Positions 1-7,813 of a stretch of DNA of 28,622 nucleotides are shown piece by piece. The notes under the pieces were generated by a model, which saw only the letters and a program-made list of their open reading frames with translations, was not told the DNA's origin and searched no databases. The stretch covers positions 1 to 28,622 of the forward strand of contig JAFYVA010000058.1 of assembly GCA_017549325.1 (NCBI GenBank), written 5' to 3'. Origin of the DNA: Oscillospiraceae bacterium. Its GTDB lineage: Bacteria > Bacillota_A > Clostridia > Oscillospirales > Oscillospiraceae. The first letter of the stretch is position 1, and each line of letters begins with the position of its first letter. The translations under genes and the position numbers were made by a program.

Positions 1-409
1 CCTGCGGGTCACGCACCAGGAACGCCGCCTTGGTAATGGGCATGGCGATACCGGTGGAGTCCACCTCCTGAAAGGCATCGCGGCCCAGCAGATTCTCGCC
101 CACGTTGCAGGTGATGAACACCACGGGAGAGGAATCGAGGTAGGCGGTGGCGATACCGGTGGTAAGATTGGTAGCACCGGGGCCGGAGGTGGCAAAGCAC
201 ACGCCCACCTTGCCGGTAGAACGAGCATAGCCGTCGGCGGCGTGGGCTGCGCCCTGCTCATGGGCGGTCAGCACATGGGTGATCTTGTCCTGATAGCGAT
301 ACAGCTCATCGTACACATTCAGGATCGTACCGCCGGGGTAGCCGAAGATGGTGTCCACTTCCTGTTCCAGCAGACATTCCATGATGGCCTGTGTTGCACG
401 GATCTTCAA
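1..409 (-). CDS. ilvB: Acetolactate synthase large subunit, N-terminal part (runs off the window)
   Basis: This ThDP-dependent enzyme makes acetolactate or acetohydroxybutyrate, the first common step of Val/Leu/Ile synthesis. The visible 136 residues are the ThDP-binding PYR domain: FGYPGG, then [14 protein letters not shown] with the conserved catalytic Glu, then TSGPGATNL and the following GRDAFQE stretch, all typical of the family. The start is most likely TTG at 409-407, because AAGGAGG (complement of 418-424) lies 8 nt upstream and the resulting N-terminus, [13 protein letters not shown], matches the family. The next ATG, nine codons in, has no Shine-Dalgarno. The gene is cut only by the window edge. 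Expression is probably controlled by the attenuator-like leader directly upstream. Confidence 0.95.
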   Translation of the reverse strand, partial: MKIRATQAIMECLLEQEVDTIFGYPGGTILNVYDELYRYQDKITHVLTAHEQGAAHAADGYARSTGKVGVCFATSGPGATNLTTGIATAYLDSSPVVFITCNVGENLLGRDAFQEVDSTGIAMPITKAAFLVRDPQ

Positions 410-471
410 AGTATATGCCTCCTTGTACGCCTGTTCCGCAGAAACAGGCAATAATCGAAAATTTTTTCAAC

Positions 472-505
472 AAAAAACGCCGCGGCCCGGCTTCGGGTCA
501 CGGCG
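472..505 (-). terminator. Intrinsic terminator in the ilvB leader (attenuator)
   Basis: In the minus-strand RNA, 505-478 folds into a GC-rich stem: CGCCG with CGGCG, then UG with CG, one A-C mismatch, then CCCG with CGGG and a 4-nt loop. Six U residues follow (477-472). It lies between the leader peptide and ilvB, about 60 nt before the ilvB start, so it would stop transcription ahead of the structural gene unless an alternative structure forms. The 5' arm contains CGUGACC (502-496), which can also pair with GGUCAUG at 589-583. Confidence 0.85.
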
Positions 506-582
506 GTGAAATCGAACTTGCGTCAGTGTGGGTTCTCTTCTTTGTCGTTGGTGAGAAGGAGCGAGCGTCAAGTGTCTGCGGG

Positions 583-644
583 CATGACCAAAAGCATTAT
601 TCCGTTTACAGCGCAATCATCACTGCGCTAATGAGAATAATGCT
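583..644 (-). promoter_or_regulatory. Leader hairpin and candidate antiterminator arm of the ilv attenuator
   Basis: Minus-strand RNA arms AGCAUUAUUC (644-635) and GAAUAAUGCU (602-593) are perfectly complementary over 10 bp. They enclose a second stem, AGCGCA/UGCGCU (629-624 with 615-610). The 5' arm is made of the Ile/Leu codons of the leader peptide, so a ribosome stalled there would open the stem. Immediately 3', GGUCAUG (589-583) can pair with CGUGACC of the terminator 5' arm (7 bp, one G-U). This fits a protector / antiterminator / terminator arrangement. The pairings are read directly; the mechanism is inferred. Confidence 0.65.
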
Positions 645-680
645 GATAATCATATTGTTCTGCAGAGTCATCGTGTGCAT
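606..680 (-). CDS. ilv leader peptide (24 aa, rich in Ile, Leu and Val)
   Basis: This is a short ORF with ATG at 680-678, TAA at 608-606 and a good Shine-Dalgarno (CCGGAGG, complement of 687-693) 6 nt upstream. The peptide starts MHTMTLQNNM and then runs IISIILIS, ending AVMIAL. Six Ile, three Leu and one Val make up 10 of 24 residues, with a dense control run (ATT ATC AGC ATT ATT CTC ATT). It lies between the promoter at 753-781 and the terminator at 472-505, upstream of ilvB. This is the classic layout of a ribosome-stalling leader that senses charged branched-chain tRNAs. The ORF, its RBS and composition are seen; its role is inferred from position and from ilv/leu leader peptides known mainly in proteobacteria. 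Confidence 0.8.
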   Translation of the reverse strand: MHTMTLQNNMIISIILISAVMIAL

Positions 681-718
681 AAGAAGCCTCCGGATGCCAA
701 TATGACGGGCTTTAGCGC

Positions 719-740
719 CATTCCTATTATAATAGGAATG
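719..740 (-). repeat. 22-bp perfect palindrome at the 5' end of the ilv leader
   Basis: Positions 719-740 read identically on both strands; each arm is CATTCCTATTA. It begins a few bases downstream of the expected transcription start (about 746) of the minus-strand promoter. It could be a repressor operator just behind the promoter, or a 5'-terminal RNA hairpin that stabilises the transcript. The symmetry is certain and the role is unknown. Confidence 0.6.
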
Positions 741-752
741 TTCGCTGCCCGT

Positions 753-781
753 ATTATACTCCCCTCTTTTCCGCAACGCAA
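753..781 (-). promoter_or_regulatory. Promoter of the ilvB leader/operon
   Basis: On the minus strand, -35 TTGCGT (781-776), a 17-bp spacer and a consensus -10 TATAAT (758-753). It is placed correctly for a transcript starting near 746 that contains the leader peptide, the terminator and ilvB. Confidence 0.75.
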
Positions 782-903
782 CAGAAAAATGCGGAAATTC
801 GGCGTTTATGGCGACTTATACGAATTTTCCTCCACACCCTCCGTGCAATATAGATAATTCGCCCGAAGTGCACCAATAAACGGCTGCTTCTCCGCTGCAG
901 TGT

Positions 904-939
904 CTGTCGTTTGACAGTGCCGCCCTTCTATGATATGGT
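904..939 (+). promoter_or_regulatory. Promoter of the molybdopterin oxidoreductase operon with overlapping inverted repeat
   Basis: -35 TTGACA (911-916), 17-bp spacer, -10 TATGGT (934-939), 31 bp before the start codon of the oxidoreductase gene. The perfect inverted repeat CTGTC-GTTT-GACAG (904-917) sits on the -35 box and is a candidate regulator site. No dedicated regulator gene is adjacent. Confidence 0.65.
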
Positions 940-970
940 TATGGCAGAAATTTGATCGGAGGGCCTCACC

Positions 971-3109
971 ATGACTGAACTGGAACGCCTGTTAAAAGCC
1001 AAGATCCCCTGTCCGGAGACGGGCATTGAGATCCGCCACACCATCTGCGATATCTGCACCCCCGGCCCTCAGTGCGGCATTGACGCCTACATCAAGGACG
1101 GCAAGGTCATCAAGATCGAGGGTACCGACGGATTCCCCACCAACAACGGCGTACTGTGTACCAAGGGTGCGGCCAACCGCCAGTACATCTACCGCGAGGA
1201 TCGCCTCAAAACCCCCATGAAGCGTGTGGGCAAGCGGGGCGAGGGCAAGTTCGAACCCATCAGCTGGGACGAGGCCATGTCCATCTGCGCCCGGGAACTG
1301 AATAAGGTAAAAGCCGCCTACGGCCCCGAGGCCGTCACCTTCCTGTGCGGCTACTCCAAGTGGTTCCGCCCGTGGCTGCACCGCTTGGCCTATTCCTTCG
1401 GCTCGCCCAACTACGTGACCGAGTCCAGCACCTGCCACACCGCTGAGGTGATGAGCTACACCTCCCTCTTCGGCGCCTTCTCCCTGCCCGACCTGCGCAA
1501 CACCAAGATGGTGATGAGCTGGGGCTCCAACGGCCTTATCAACTCCTTCCCCATGGGCCGCGCCGTACTGGGCATGAAGGCCAACGGCGGCAAGCTGGTG
1601 GTCATCGACCCGCGGCGCACCCATCTGGCCGACAAGTACGCCGACCTCTATCTCCAGCCCAAAATTGGCTCCGACGCTGCCATCGCCCACGCCATGGCCA
1701 AGATCATGATCGAGGAGGGCCGCTACGACAAGGCCTTCGTGGACAAGTACTGCTACGGCTTTGAAAAGTACGCCGACTATGTCAAGCAGTTCACGCTGGC
1801 CAAGGCCGAGGACATCTCCTCCGTCCCCGCGGCCGACATCCGCCGCGCACTGGATCTGTTTTTGGAGTCCGACCCCTCCACCATCATTCCCGGCAACGGC
1901 CTGACCCACCGCACCAACGGCTACAATGTCCACCGCGCCATTTTGAGCCTCATGGCCATCTCCGGCCGCTATGACCGAAGCGGTACCATGATGCCCTGCC
2001 GCGACACCCTCTGCGACAGCGACGGCGGCTTTGAGTCCCTGGAGCACGAGTTCTATATGTCCCGCTGGCCCGAGGGCACGAAACCCCGCATCGGCAGCGA
2101 GCGCTTCCCCCTGTGGGCCCGCCTGCTGAGCGACAAGCAGGGTCAGGGTATGGACTTGGTGCGCCACATGGAGGAGGGCACCCCCTATCCCCTCAAGGCC
2201 ATGGTGATGTTCGGTGTCAACGACCGGATGTACCCCGAGTCCCCCCGCTTCCTGGAGGCACTGAAGAAGATGGACTTCGTCATGGCCACCGACGTCTTCC
2301 ACACCGATGTCATCGACCACGCCGACATCGTGCTGCCCGCCTCCACCTCCTTTGAGCGCGGCGAGGTGAAGTGCTACATGGGCCAGTTCGTCCACTATAC
2401 CCGTCCCGTTATCGAGCCTGTCCACGACAACAAGGATGATGTGGAGATCATGACCATGCTGGCCAACGCCCTGGATCTGGACGACGATCTCCTCCGCGCA
2501 GGCTACGACAAGTCCATCCAGCACATCCTCTCCCCCGGCGGCTTCACCGACTGGGAGGCCGTGAAGGACTCCCCCCTGCCCGTCCGCTCCCCCAACGCCA
2601 CGCGCTATGTACCCGGCACCACACTGCAGAAGGGTCTGCCCACTCCCACCGGCAAGATCGAGCTGAGCTGCTCCATTCTCGAGGAGATGGGCCGTCCCGA
2701 CCTCGATCCCCTGCCCATTCACAAGAGCAGCGACGACGATGCCGATCCTAACGAGTTCCCCTTCACGCTGATGAGCGGCGCCCGCATCCCCAACGCCGTC
2801 CACTCCCGCACCCACAACGTCCCGTGGCTGCGCTCCCTGCGCCCCGAGCCCAGCGCCGACATCAACCCCATTGACGCCCAGCGTCTCGGCATCCGTCAGG
2901 GCGACACCATCCGCATCGTCTCCCAGATCGCCAGCATCACCGTCAAGGCCAACATCTCCAGCATCTCCAACGTGGGCGATGTGAATATGTTCCACGGCTA
3001 CCGCGAGGCCAACGTCAACAGCCTCATCCCCGTGGATCATCTCGACCCCTATACCGGTTTCCCCGGCTATAAGCAGCTGCGCTGCCGCATTGAGAAAGTG
3101 GAGGACTGA
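971..3109 (+). CDS. Cytoplasmic molybdopterin (bis-MGD) oxidoreductase, DMSO reductase superfamily, catalytic subunit
   Basis: A 712-residue Mo- or W-bisPGD catalytic subunit. Near the N-terminus is an iron-sulfur motif, C26-x2-C29-x5-C35-x27-C63, then the usual WDEA segment near residue 99. A motif ESSTCHTAEVM follows whose Cys155 sits where metal-ligand Cys or Sec occurs in formate dehydrogenase or acetylene hydratase relatives. Later come VVIDPRRTHLADKYAD and a C-terminal molydopterin dinucleotide-binding domain starting around FTLMSGARI. There is no twin-arginine signal peptide and no membrane anchor gene, so it should act in the cytoplasm. The start has GGAGGG 7 nt upstream. The ferredoxin subunit follows after 3 nt. 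The substrate cannot be told from sequence: formate, an aromatic hydroxyl, a polyol or a sulfur/selenium compound are all possible. The family is sure, the reaction is not. Confidence 0.88.
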   Translation: MTELERLLKAKIPCPETGIEIRHTICDICTPGPQCGIDAYIKDGKVIKIEGTDGFPTNNGVLCTKGAANRQYIYREDRLKTPMKRVGKRGEGKFEPISWDEAMSICARELNKVKAAYGPEAVTFLCGYSKWFRPWLHRLAYSFGSPNYVTESSTCHTAEVMSYTSLFGAFSLPDLRNTKMVMSWGSNGLINSFPMGRAVLGMKANGGKLVVIDPRRTHLADKYADLYLQPKIGSDAAIAHAMAKIMIEEGRYDKAFVDKYCYGFEKYADYVKQFTLAKAEDISSVPAADIRRALDLFLESDPSTIIPGNGLTHRTNGYNVHRAILSLMAISGRYDRSGTMMPCRDTLCDSDGGFESLEHEFYMSRWPEGTKPRIGSERFPLWARLLSDKQGQGMDLVRHMEEGTPYPLKAMVMFGVNDRMYPESPRFLEALKKMDFVMATDVFHTDVIDHADIVLPASTSFERGEVKCYMGQFVHYTRPVIEPVHDNKDDVEIMTMLANALDLDDDLLRAGYDKSIQHILSPGGFTDWEAVKDSPLPVRSPNATRYVPGTTLQKGLPTPTGKIELSCSILEEMGRPDLDPLPIHKSSDDDADPNEFPFTLMSGARIPNAVHSRTHNVPWLRSLRPEPSADINPIDAQRLGIRQGDTIRIVSQIASITVKANISSISNVGDVNMFHGYREANVNSLIPVDHLDPYTGFPGYKQLRCRIEKVED

Positions 3110-3112
3110 GCC

Positions 3113-3628
3113 ATGAACTATATCTTTGTACTGGACGAGTCCAAGTGCGTGGCCTGCGGCGCCTGCGCCGTGGCCTGCATGGATCAGAACGATATCGACG
3201 TCGCCGCCGGCGACACCCCCTTCCGCACCGTCTATATGGGCGAAAAGGGCAGCATGAGCGCCCCTAAGTTCTCCTTCCTCTCCATCGCCTGTATGCACTG
3301 TGCCGACGCACCCTGCATCACCGGCTGCCCCACCGGCTGCCTGAAAAAAGACCCCGACACGGGCTTCACCGTCTACGACAACACCAACTGCATCGGCTGC
3401 CACAGCTGCGCCATGGCCTGCCCCTTTGCCCAGCCCAGCTTCAACGGCGAGGGCGGCAAGATGACCAAGTGCGACGGCTGCAACCAGCGCGTCAAGCACG
3501 GCTTAAAGCCCGCCTGCGTCAAGGTCTGCCCCTTCGGCGCACTGCAGCTGATGACGGAGGAGGAGTTTGAGACCACCATGCGTGAAAACGCCGCCAAGAA
3601 GATCTCCTTCCGCATCCTCGGCAAATAA
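3113..3628 (+). CDS. Electron-transfer ferredoxin subunit with four [4Fe-4S] clusters
   Basis: A 171-residue DmsB/HycB/NrfC-like subunit that should pass electrons to or from the upstream molybdoenzyme. Sixteen ligand cysteines can be placed in four groups: C12/15/18/22, C60/63/68/72, C93/96/99/103 and C120/123/135/139. These would bind four [4Fe-4S] clusters. There is no signal peptide and no transmembrane segment. It starts 3 nt after the preceding stop with GGAGG inside the end of that gene, so the pair is translationally coupled. The lack of a membrane subunit suggests a soluble complex, with a soluble electron partner encoded elsewhere. Confidence 0.92.
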   Translation: MNYIFVLDESKCVACGACAVACMDQNDIDVAAGDTPFRTVYMGEKGSMSAPKFSFLSIACMHCADAPCITGCPTGCLKKDPDTGFTVYDNTNCIGCHSCAMACPFAQPSFNGEGGKMTKCDGCNQRVKHGLKPACVKVCPFGALQLMTEEEFETTMRENAAKKISFRILGK

Positions 3629-3640
3629 CACTTTAAGAAG

Positions 3641-3676
3641 AAAAGAGCTGACCCCGTGGGGTCAGCTCTTTTTTGC
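3641..3676. terminator. Bidirectional intrinsic terminator between the convergent ferredoxin and his operons
   Basis: AAAAGAGCTGACCCC followed by its complement GGGGTCAGCTCTTTT and extra T residues. The A-run on one side and T-run on the other allow termination from both directions. It lies 12 bp after the ferredoxin stop and 5 bp beyond the end of the his operon. Confidence 0.9.
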
Positions 3677-3680
3677 TCTT

Positions 3681-4487
3681 TTACAGGCTTTGGGGGCGGA
3701 AGGCGCCGTCGATATACTGCCACACCTCGGTAAAACCGCAGTCGAGGGCGATATCGCGCAGCTGCGCTATGCCGCCGTACACCGACTGGGGGCTGTGGGC
3801 ATCGGAGGAGAGGATGATCCTGCCGCCCAGCTCACGGAGCTGACGGAGCAGCTCCACGGAGGGGTACGGCTCGGTGCGGTAGCCGCGGTTCATGGCCCCG
3901 GCGTTGATCTCGAAGATCTTCCCCGCCGCCACCAGACGCTCCATGGCCCGCCGCGCCGCGGCGCGGTAGCGGGGCGAGGCGGTGTCGAAGAGGGGTTTTT
4001 GCTCGTTGAACTTGGTGATGAGGTCGAAATGTCCCACGATGTCGATGGCCTCGTTGTCGGCGAAATCGCCCACCGTTTCGAAGTAGGCCTCGGCCACGGC
4101 GTCGGCGTCGCCGAAGGCGGCCACCGCCTGCTCCGAGATGGCCAGCGTCTCGTCGATGGAGAGAGGGACACCGTCCTTGACCACATAGTGGGCCGAACCG
4201 ATGACATAGTCGAAGAGGCTGTAGTCGATGGTGCACAGGGCATCGTACTCGATGCCCATGATGACCTCGATGCGCCCCTTCATCGCCTCGATGACGGCGG
4301 GAACTTCCCGCAGGTACTCCCGATAGCCCTCCTCCGTCATGGTCCAGTCGTTTTCAAAGGGCATGGGGGTATGGCCCGACAGGCCGATGGACACCAGCCC
4401 CTTCTCCGCGGCGGCCTCGGCCACCTCCCGCAGCGTACCGCGGCCGTCATCGTAGTCGGAGTGGGTGTGGAGATCCTGCTTGATCAT
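3681..4487 (-). CDS. hisK: Histidinol-phosphatase, PHP family
   Basis: This enzyme dephosphorylates histidinol phosphate, the penultimate product of the pathway. The 268 residues show the metal-binding pattern of PHP-type histidinol phosphatases: H7-T-H9 near the N-terminus, H39 (SGHTP), E80 (GIEYD), H100 (GSAHY), H153 (GHFDL) and D229/H231 (SSDAHSP). It is the last gene of the his operon and overlaps the upstream hisIE by 4 nt (ATGA). It supplies the phosphatase activity missing from the monofunctional HisB of this operon. The gene is also called hisJ in some Firmicutes. Confidence 0.92.
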   Translation of the reverse strand: MIKQDLHTHSDYDDGRGTLREVAEAAAEKGLVSIGLSGHTPMPFENDWTMTEEGYREYLREVPAVIEAMKGRIEVIMGIEYDALCTIDYSLFDYVIGSAHYVVKDGVPLSIDETLAISEQAVAAFGDADAVAEAYFETVGDFADNEAIDIVGHFDLITKFNEQKPLFDTASPRYRAAARRAMERLVAAGKIFEINAGAMNRGYRTEPYPSVELLRQLRELGGRIILSSDAHSPQSVYGGIAQLRDIALDCGFTEVWQYIDGAFRPQSL

Positions 4488-5131
4488 TTCATCTTCTCCT
4501 GCTTGACCTTGTGATCGATGACGTGGCGCGAGGCCATCTCACGGCGGATATCCTCCAGCGTGATGCCCTGATCGATCATCAGCACCATGGTGTGATAGAT
4601 GAGATCGCCGATCTCATAGATGGTGTTGGCCTTGTCGCCGTCCTTGGCGGAGATGATGACCTCGGTGCACTCCTCGCCCACCTTCTTCAAAATCTTGTCG
4701 GTGCCCTTTTCAAAGAGATAGGTGGTGTAGGAGCCCTCTTTGGGGGTTTCCTTGCGGCCCACGAGCATCTCCATCAGCGCCTCGTAGGTAAAGGCGGGGG
4801 CTTCCTCCCCCTCATAGACGAGGTTGGTAAAGCAGGAGTCGGTGCCCAGATGGCAGGCGGGACCCTCCTTCTTCACCTCCACCACCAGCGCATCGCCGTC
4901 GCAGTCGGCGGTGATGGAGACGATGTGCTGATAGTTTCCGCTGGTCTCGCCCTTGAGCCACAGTTCCTGACGGCTGCGGCTCCAGAAGCAGGTGAGACCC
5001 TTCTCCATGGAGATGCGCAGGCTCTCGGCGTTCATATAGGCAAGAGTCAGCACCTTCTTCGTCTCAGTGTCCACCACGATGGCGGGGATGAGACCCTTGT
5101 CGTCAAATTTCAGTTTTGCAATATCCAGCAT
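4484..5131 (-). CDS. hisI: Bifunctional phosphoribosyl-AMP cyclohydrolase / phosphoribosyl-ATP pyrophosphatase
   Basis: Catalyses steps 2 and 3 of histidine synthesis. Residues 1-108 are the HisI cyclohydrolase domain, with TCFWSRSRQELWLKGETSGN and the zinc/catalytic region CDGDALVV...CHLGTDSCF. Residues about 117-205 are the HisE pyrophosphohydrolase domain with KKVGEECTEVIISAKD and EIGDLIYHTMVLM. The fused order HisI-HisE is common in bacteria. Its start lies 4 nt after the hisF stop. Confidence 0.95.
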   Translation of the reverse strand: MLDIAKLKFDDKGLIPAIVVDTETKKVLTLAYMNAESLRISMEKGLTCFWSRSRQELWLKGETSGNYQHIVSITADCDGDALVVEVKKEGPACHLGTDSCFTNLVYEGEEAPAFTYEALMEMLVGRKETPKEGSYTTYLFEKGTDKILKKVGEECTEVIISAKDGDKANTIYEIGDLIYHTMVLMIDQGITLEDIRREMASRHVIDHKVKQEKMK

Positions 5132-5135
5132 GGTG

Positions 5136-5894
5136 TTATCTCCTTACGTTGATCCCGTTGGCAGAAAGCTCTGCCTTCAAATCGGCGATGGTCACCTGAC
5201 CGAAGTGGAAAATGGAGGCGGCGAGGCCGGCATCCACCTTGGGCAGCGTCTTGAACAGGGTGATGAAATCCTCGATGCCGCCGGCGCCGCCGGAGGCGAT
5301 GACGGGCACGTTGACCACCTGACACACGGCGTCCAGCATCTCCAGATCGAAGCCCTTCTTCACGCCGTCGGTATCGATGGAGTTGAGGACGATCTCACCG
5401 GCGCCGCTGTCCACGCCGCGGCGGATCCACTCGATGGCGTCCATGCCCGTGTCCTCGCGGCCACCCTTGGCAAAGACGCGGTAGTGGCCGTCCACGCGCT
5501 TGGCATCCACCGACAGCACCACGCACTGATCGCCGTAGAGCTTGGCGGCCTGCGAAATGAGGTCGGGGTTGCGGATCGCGCCGGAGTTGACGCTGACCTT
5601 GTCGGCGCCGCACTTTAAGACCCGGTCGAAATCCTCCACGGTGTTGATGCCGCCGCCCACCGTCAGGGGAATGAAGATCTGGGAGGCCACCTCACGGAGG
5701 GCGTCGGTAAAGAGGGCGCGGCCCTCAGCCGAGGCGGTGATGTCGTAGAACACCAGCTCGTCGGCACCGGAGGAGGAATAGAGCTTGGCCAGCTCCAGAG
5801 GGCTGGACACATCGGAAAGGCCCAGGAAATTGACGCCCTTTACCACGCGGCCGTTCCGCACGTCGAGGCAGGGAATAATGCGTTTCGTAATCAT
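5136..5894 (-). CDS. hisF: Imidazole glycerol phosphate synthase, cyclase subunit
   Basis: A (beta/alpha)8-barrel subunit that uses ammonia from HisH to make imidazole glycerol phosphate and AICAR. Its 252 residues match the family. Catalytic D11 (PCLDVRNGRVVKG) and D130 (SVDAKRVDG) are present, as are the phosphate-binding motifs TVGGGI (residues 78-83) and IASGGAG. It overlaps hisA by 4 nt (ATGA at 5894-5891), so translation is coupled. Confidence 0.96.
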   Translation of the reverse strand: MITKRIIPCLDVRNGRVVKGVNFLGLSDVSSPLELAKLYSSSGADELVFYDITASAEGRALFTDALREVASQIFIPLTVGGGINTVEDFDRVLKCGADKVSVNSGAIRNPDLISQAAKLYGDQCVVLSVDAKRVDGHYRVFAKGGREDTGMDAIEWIRRGVDSGAGEIVLNSIDTDGVKKGFDLEMLDAVCQVVNVPVIASGGAGGIEDFITLFKTLPKVDAGLAASIFHFGQVTIADLKAELSANGINVRR

Positions 5895-6604
5895 CTTGCT
5901 TTCTCCAATGCTTCTTCCAGTTTGATAGCGCCGGTGTAGTAGGCCTTGCCCACGATGGCACCGTACATACCCATCTCCCGCAGCGCCGCGATATCCTCCA
6001 GGTCGGTGACGCCGCCGGAGGCGATGATGTTCAGATCAAAGGTGGCGTTGAGGGTCTTATACAGTTCCCGATTGGTGCCGCTCATGGCGCCGTCCTTGGA
6101 GATGTCGGTGCAGATGACGGTCTTGACGCCCATGTCCTGCAATTTCCGGCAGAACTCGGCGCAGGTGACGGCGCTCAGTTCCGTCCAGCCCTTGATGGCC
6201 ACGAAGCCGTCGCGGCAATCCACGCCCACGGCGATCCTCTCGCCGTACCGCTCCACCATATCCCGCAAGAAGGCCTCGTCCGTCAGGGCGGCAGTGCCCA
6301 GAATCACGCGCTCCACACCGGCATCGAGATAGGTTTTCACCGTCTCGGCGGTGCGGATGCCGCCGCCGATCTCCACCTTGAGGCCGCTGTGCTTGACGAT
6401 GTCCACCACGATGTCCAGATTGGGGGTGGTGCCGTCACGGGCACCCTCCAAGTCCACCATGTGGATATACTCCGCGCCTGCGGCACGGAAGGCGGCGGCG
6501 ACCTCGGCGGGGCGGTCACTGTAGACGGTCATGTTGGCGTAGTCGCCCTTGTACAGGCGCACCGCCTTGCCGTCATATAGGTCGATGGCAGGTAAAATAT
6601 ACAT
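5891..6604 (-). CDS. hisA: ProFAR isomerase (phosphoribosylformimino-AICAR ribotide isomerase)
   Basis: Catalyses the Amadori rearrangement of ProFAR to PRFAR, the substrate of HisF/HisH. The 237-residue barrel has both catalytic aspartates: D8 (PAIDLYDGKAVRLYKGDY) and D129 (VGVDCRDG). The phosphate-binding loops EIGGGIR and ASGGV are also intact. It lies between hisH (9 nt gap) and hisF (4 nt overlap). Confidence 0.95.
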   Translation of the reverse strand: MYILPAIDLYDGKAVRLYKGDYANMTVYSDRPAEVAAAFRAAGAEYIHMVDLEGARDGTTPNLDIVVDIVKHSGLKVEIGGGIRTAETVKTYLDAGVERVILGTAALTDEAFLRDMVERYGERIAVGVDCRDGFVAIKGWTELSAVTCAEFCRKLQDMGVKTVICTDISKDGAMSGTNRELYKTLNATFDLNIIASGGVTDLEDIAALREMGMYGAIVGKAYYTGAIKLEEALEKAR

Positions 6605-6613
6605 AGGCAGTTC

Positions 6614-7222
6614 TCACATTTCACAGAAGGCTTTGAGGATGTTGAGGCCCACTTCGCCGCTCTTTTCCGGATGGAACTGACAGCCCATCACGTTGCCCTG
6701 CGCCACGGCCGCAGTCAGCTCGCGGCCGTACTCGGCGGTGGCGATGACGCTCTCGGCACAGTCGGTGCCGTAGAAGCTGTGGACGAAATAGACGAAGTCG
6801 CCGTTCTTAATGTACTTCCACAGGGGATGTTCGCCCACGAGATGCAGGGCGTTCCAGCCGATGTGGGGAATTTTCAGCTCAGGGGGGATGGTGCCCTCCA
6901 TGCCGATGATGCTGCCGCGGATCAAACCCAGACCCTCGTGCTGGCCGTACTCATAGCTCTTGTCGAACAGCAGCTGCATACCGAGACAGATGCCCAACAG
7001 GGGCTTGCCGGCGGCGGCCTCGCGGATGACGGCCTTGTCCATGCCGCCGGCGCGGAGCTTGGCGGCGGCATCACCGAAGGCGCCCACACCGGGGAGGATG
7101 ATGCGGTCGGCGGCGGCCATCACTGCCGCCTCACCCGTCACCACCGCCTCGGCGCCGATCATCTTCAGCGAACTTTGCAGGGAAAACAGGTTTCCCACGC
7201 CGTAATCTACAATGGCGATCAT
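6614..7222 (-). CDS. hisH: Imidazole glycerol phosphate synthase, glutamine amidotransferase subunit
   Basis: A class I glutaminase that feeds ammonia to HisF. The 202 residues carry the full catalytic triad: C79 in LLGICLGMQLL, and H184 and E186 in CQFHPEKS. The oxyanion segment GVGAFGDA is present. It begins directly after the hisB stop codon. Confidence 0.95.
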   Translation of the reverse strand: MIAIVDYGVGNLFSLQSSLKMIGAEAVVTGEAAVMAAADRIILPGVGAFGDAAAKLRAGGMDKAVIREAAAGKPLLGICLGMQLLFDKSYEYGQHEGLGLIRGSIIGMEGTIPPELKIPHIGWNALHLVGEHPLWKYIKNGDFVYFVHSFYGTDCAESVIATAEYGRELTAAVAQGNVMGCQFHPEKSGEVGLNILKAFCEM

Positions 7223-7810
7223 TTACAGCACTCCTTTTGTGGACAGGACTCGACCCTCCAGCGCGGCATTTTTTGCCGTGGCCTTGGCAAGGGTGTGGGC
7301 GAAGGCCTTGAAGATGCCCTCGGCGATGTGGTGGGAATTCTCACCGTCCAGTTTCTTGATGTGGAGGGTGATCTCCGCCTTACGGACGAAACCGAGGAAG
7401 AACTCCTTCACCAGCTCCGTGTCGAAAGAACCGATCTTCTCGGTGGGCATATCGGCATCGAAACGCAGGCAGGCGCGGCCGGAGATATCCACGGCGCACA
7501 GGATCAGCGTCTCATCCATAGGGAGCATCATGTCGCCGTAGCGGCAGATGCCGCCCTTGTCGCCCAGCGCCTCGGAAAAGGCCTGGCCCAGCACGATGCC
7601 GATGTCCTCCACGCTGTGGTGGTCGTCCACATAGGTGTCGCCCTCGCAGACAACCGTCAGATCATACCCTGCGTGGCGGGCAAAGAGGGTCAGCATGTGG
7701 TCTAAAAAGCCCACACCGGTGTTGATCTCGCTCTTGCCGGTACCGTCAAGGTTCAGGCTCAAGGCGATCTTCGTCTCGGCGGTGGCGCGATTTACGGTAG
7801 CTTGTCTCAT
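7223..7810 (-). CDS. hisB: Imidazoleglycerol-phosphate dehydratase
   Basis: Mn-dependent dehydratase forming imidazole acetol phosphate. The 195 residues form the monofunctional IGPD, with the two metal-binding repeats [18 protein letters not shown] and [16 protein letters not shown] plus the C-terminal [13 protein letters not shown]. No HAD phosphatase domain is fused, unlike the E. coli protein, which fits with the separate PHP phosphatase at the end of the operon. It begins 3 nt after the hisC stop. Confidence 0.95.
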   Translation of the reverse strand: MRQATVNRATAETKIALSLNLDGTGKSEINTGVGFLDHMLTLFARHAGYDLTVVCEGDTYVDDHHSVEDIGIVLGQAFSEALGDKGGICRYGDMMLPMDETLILCAVDISGRACLRFDADMPTEKIGSFDTELVKEFFLGFVRKAEITLHIKKLDGENSHHIAEGIFKAFAHTLAKATAKNAALEGRVLSTKGVL

Positions 7811-7813
7811 AGT

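Noticed and set aside
410..760. T-box riboswitch upstream of ilvB
   Set aside because: No T-box sequence (TGGNACCGCG-like) or specifier-loop architecture is seen; a leader peptide and attenuator explain the region instead.
242..857. Several plus-strand open frames of 60-104 codons in the ilvB leader region
   Set aside because: No RBS and no recognisable domains; the region is better explained by the minus-strand leader peptide, hairpins and promoter.
992..3499. A very long open frame on the minus strand (835 codons) opposite the molybdoenzyme genes
   Set aside because: It is a mirror of the GC-rich third codon positions of the real plus-strand genes; its product is low complexity (Ala/Gly/Val/His rich) and has no recognisable domain or RBS.
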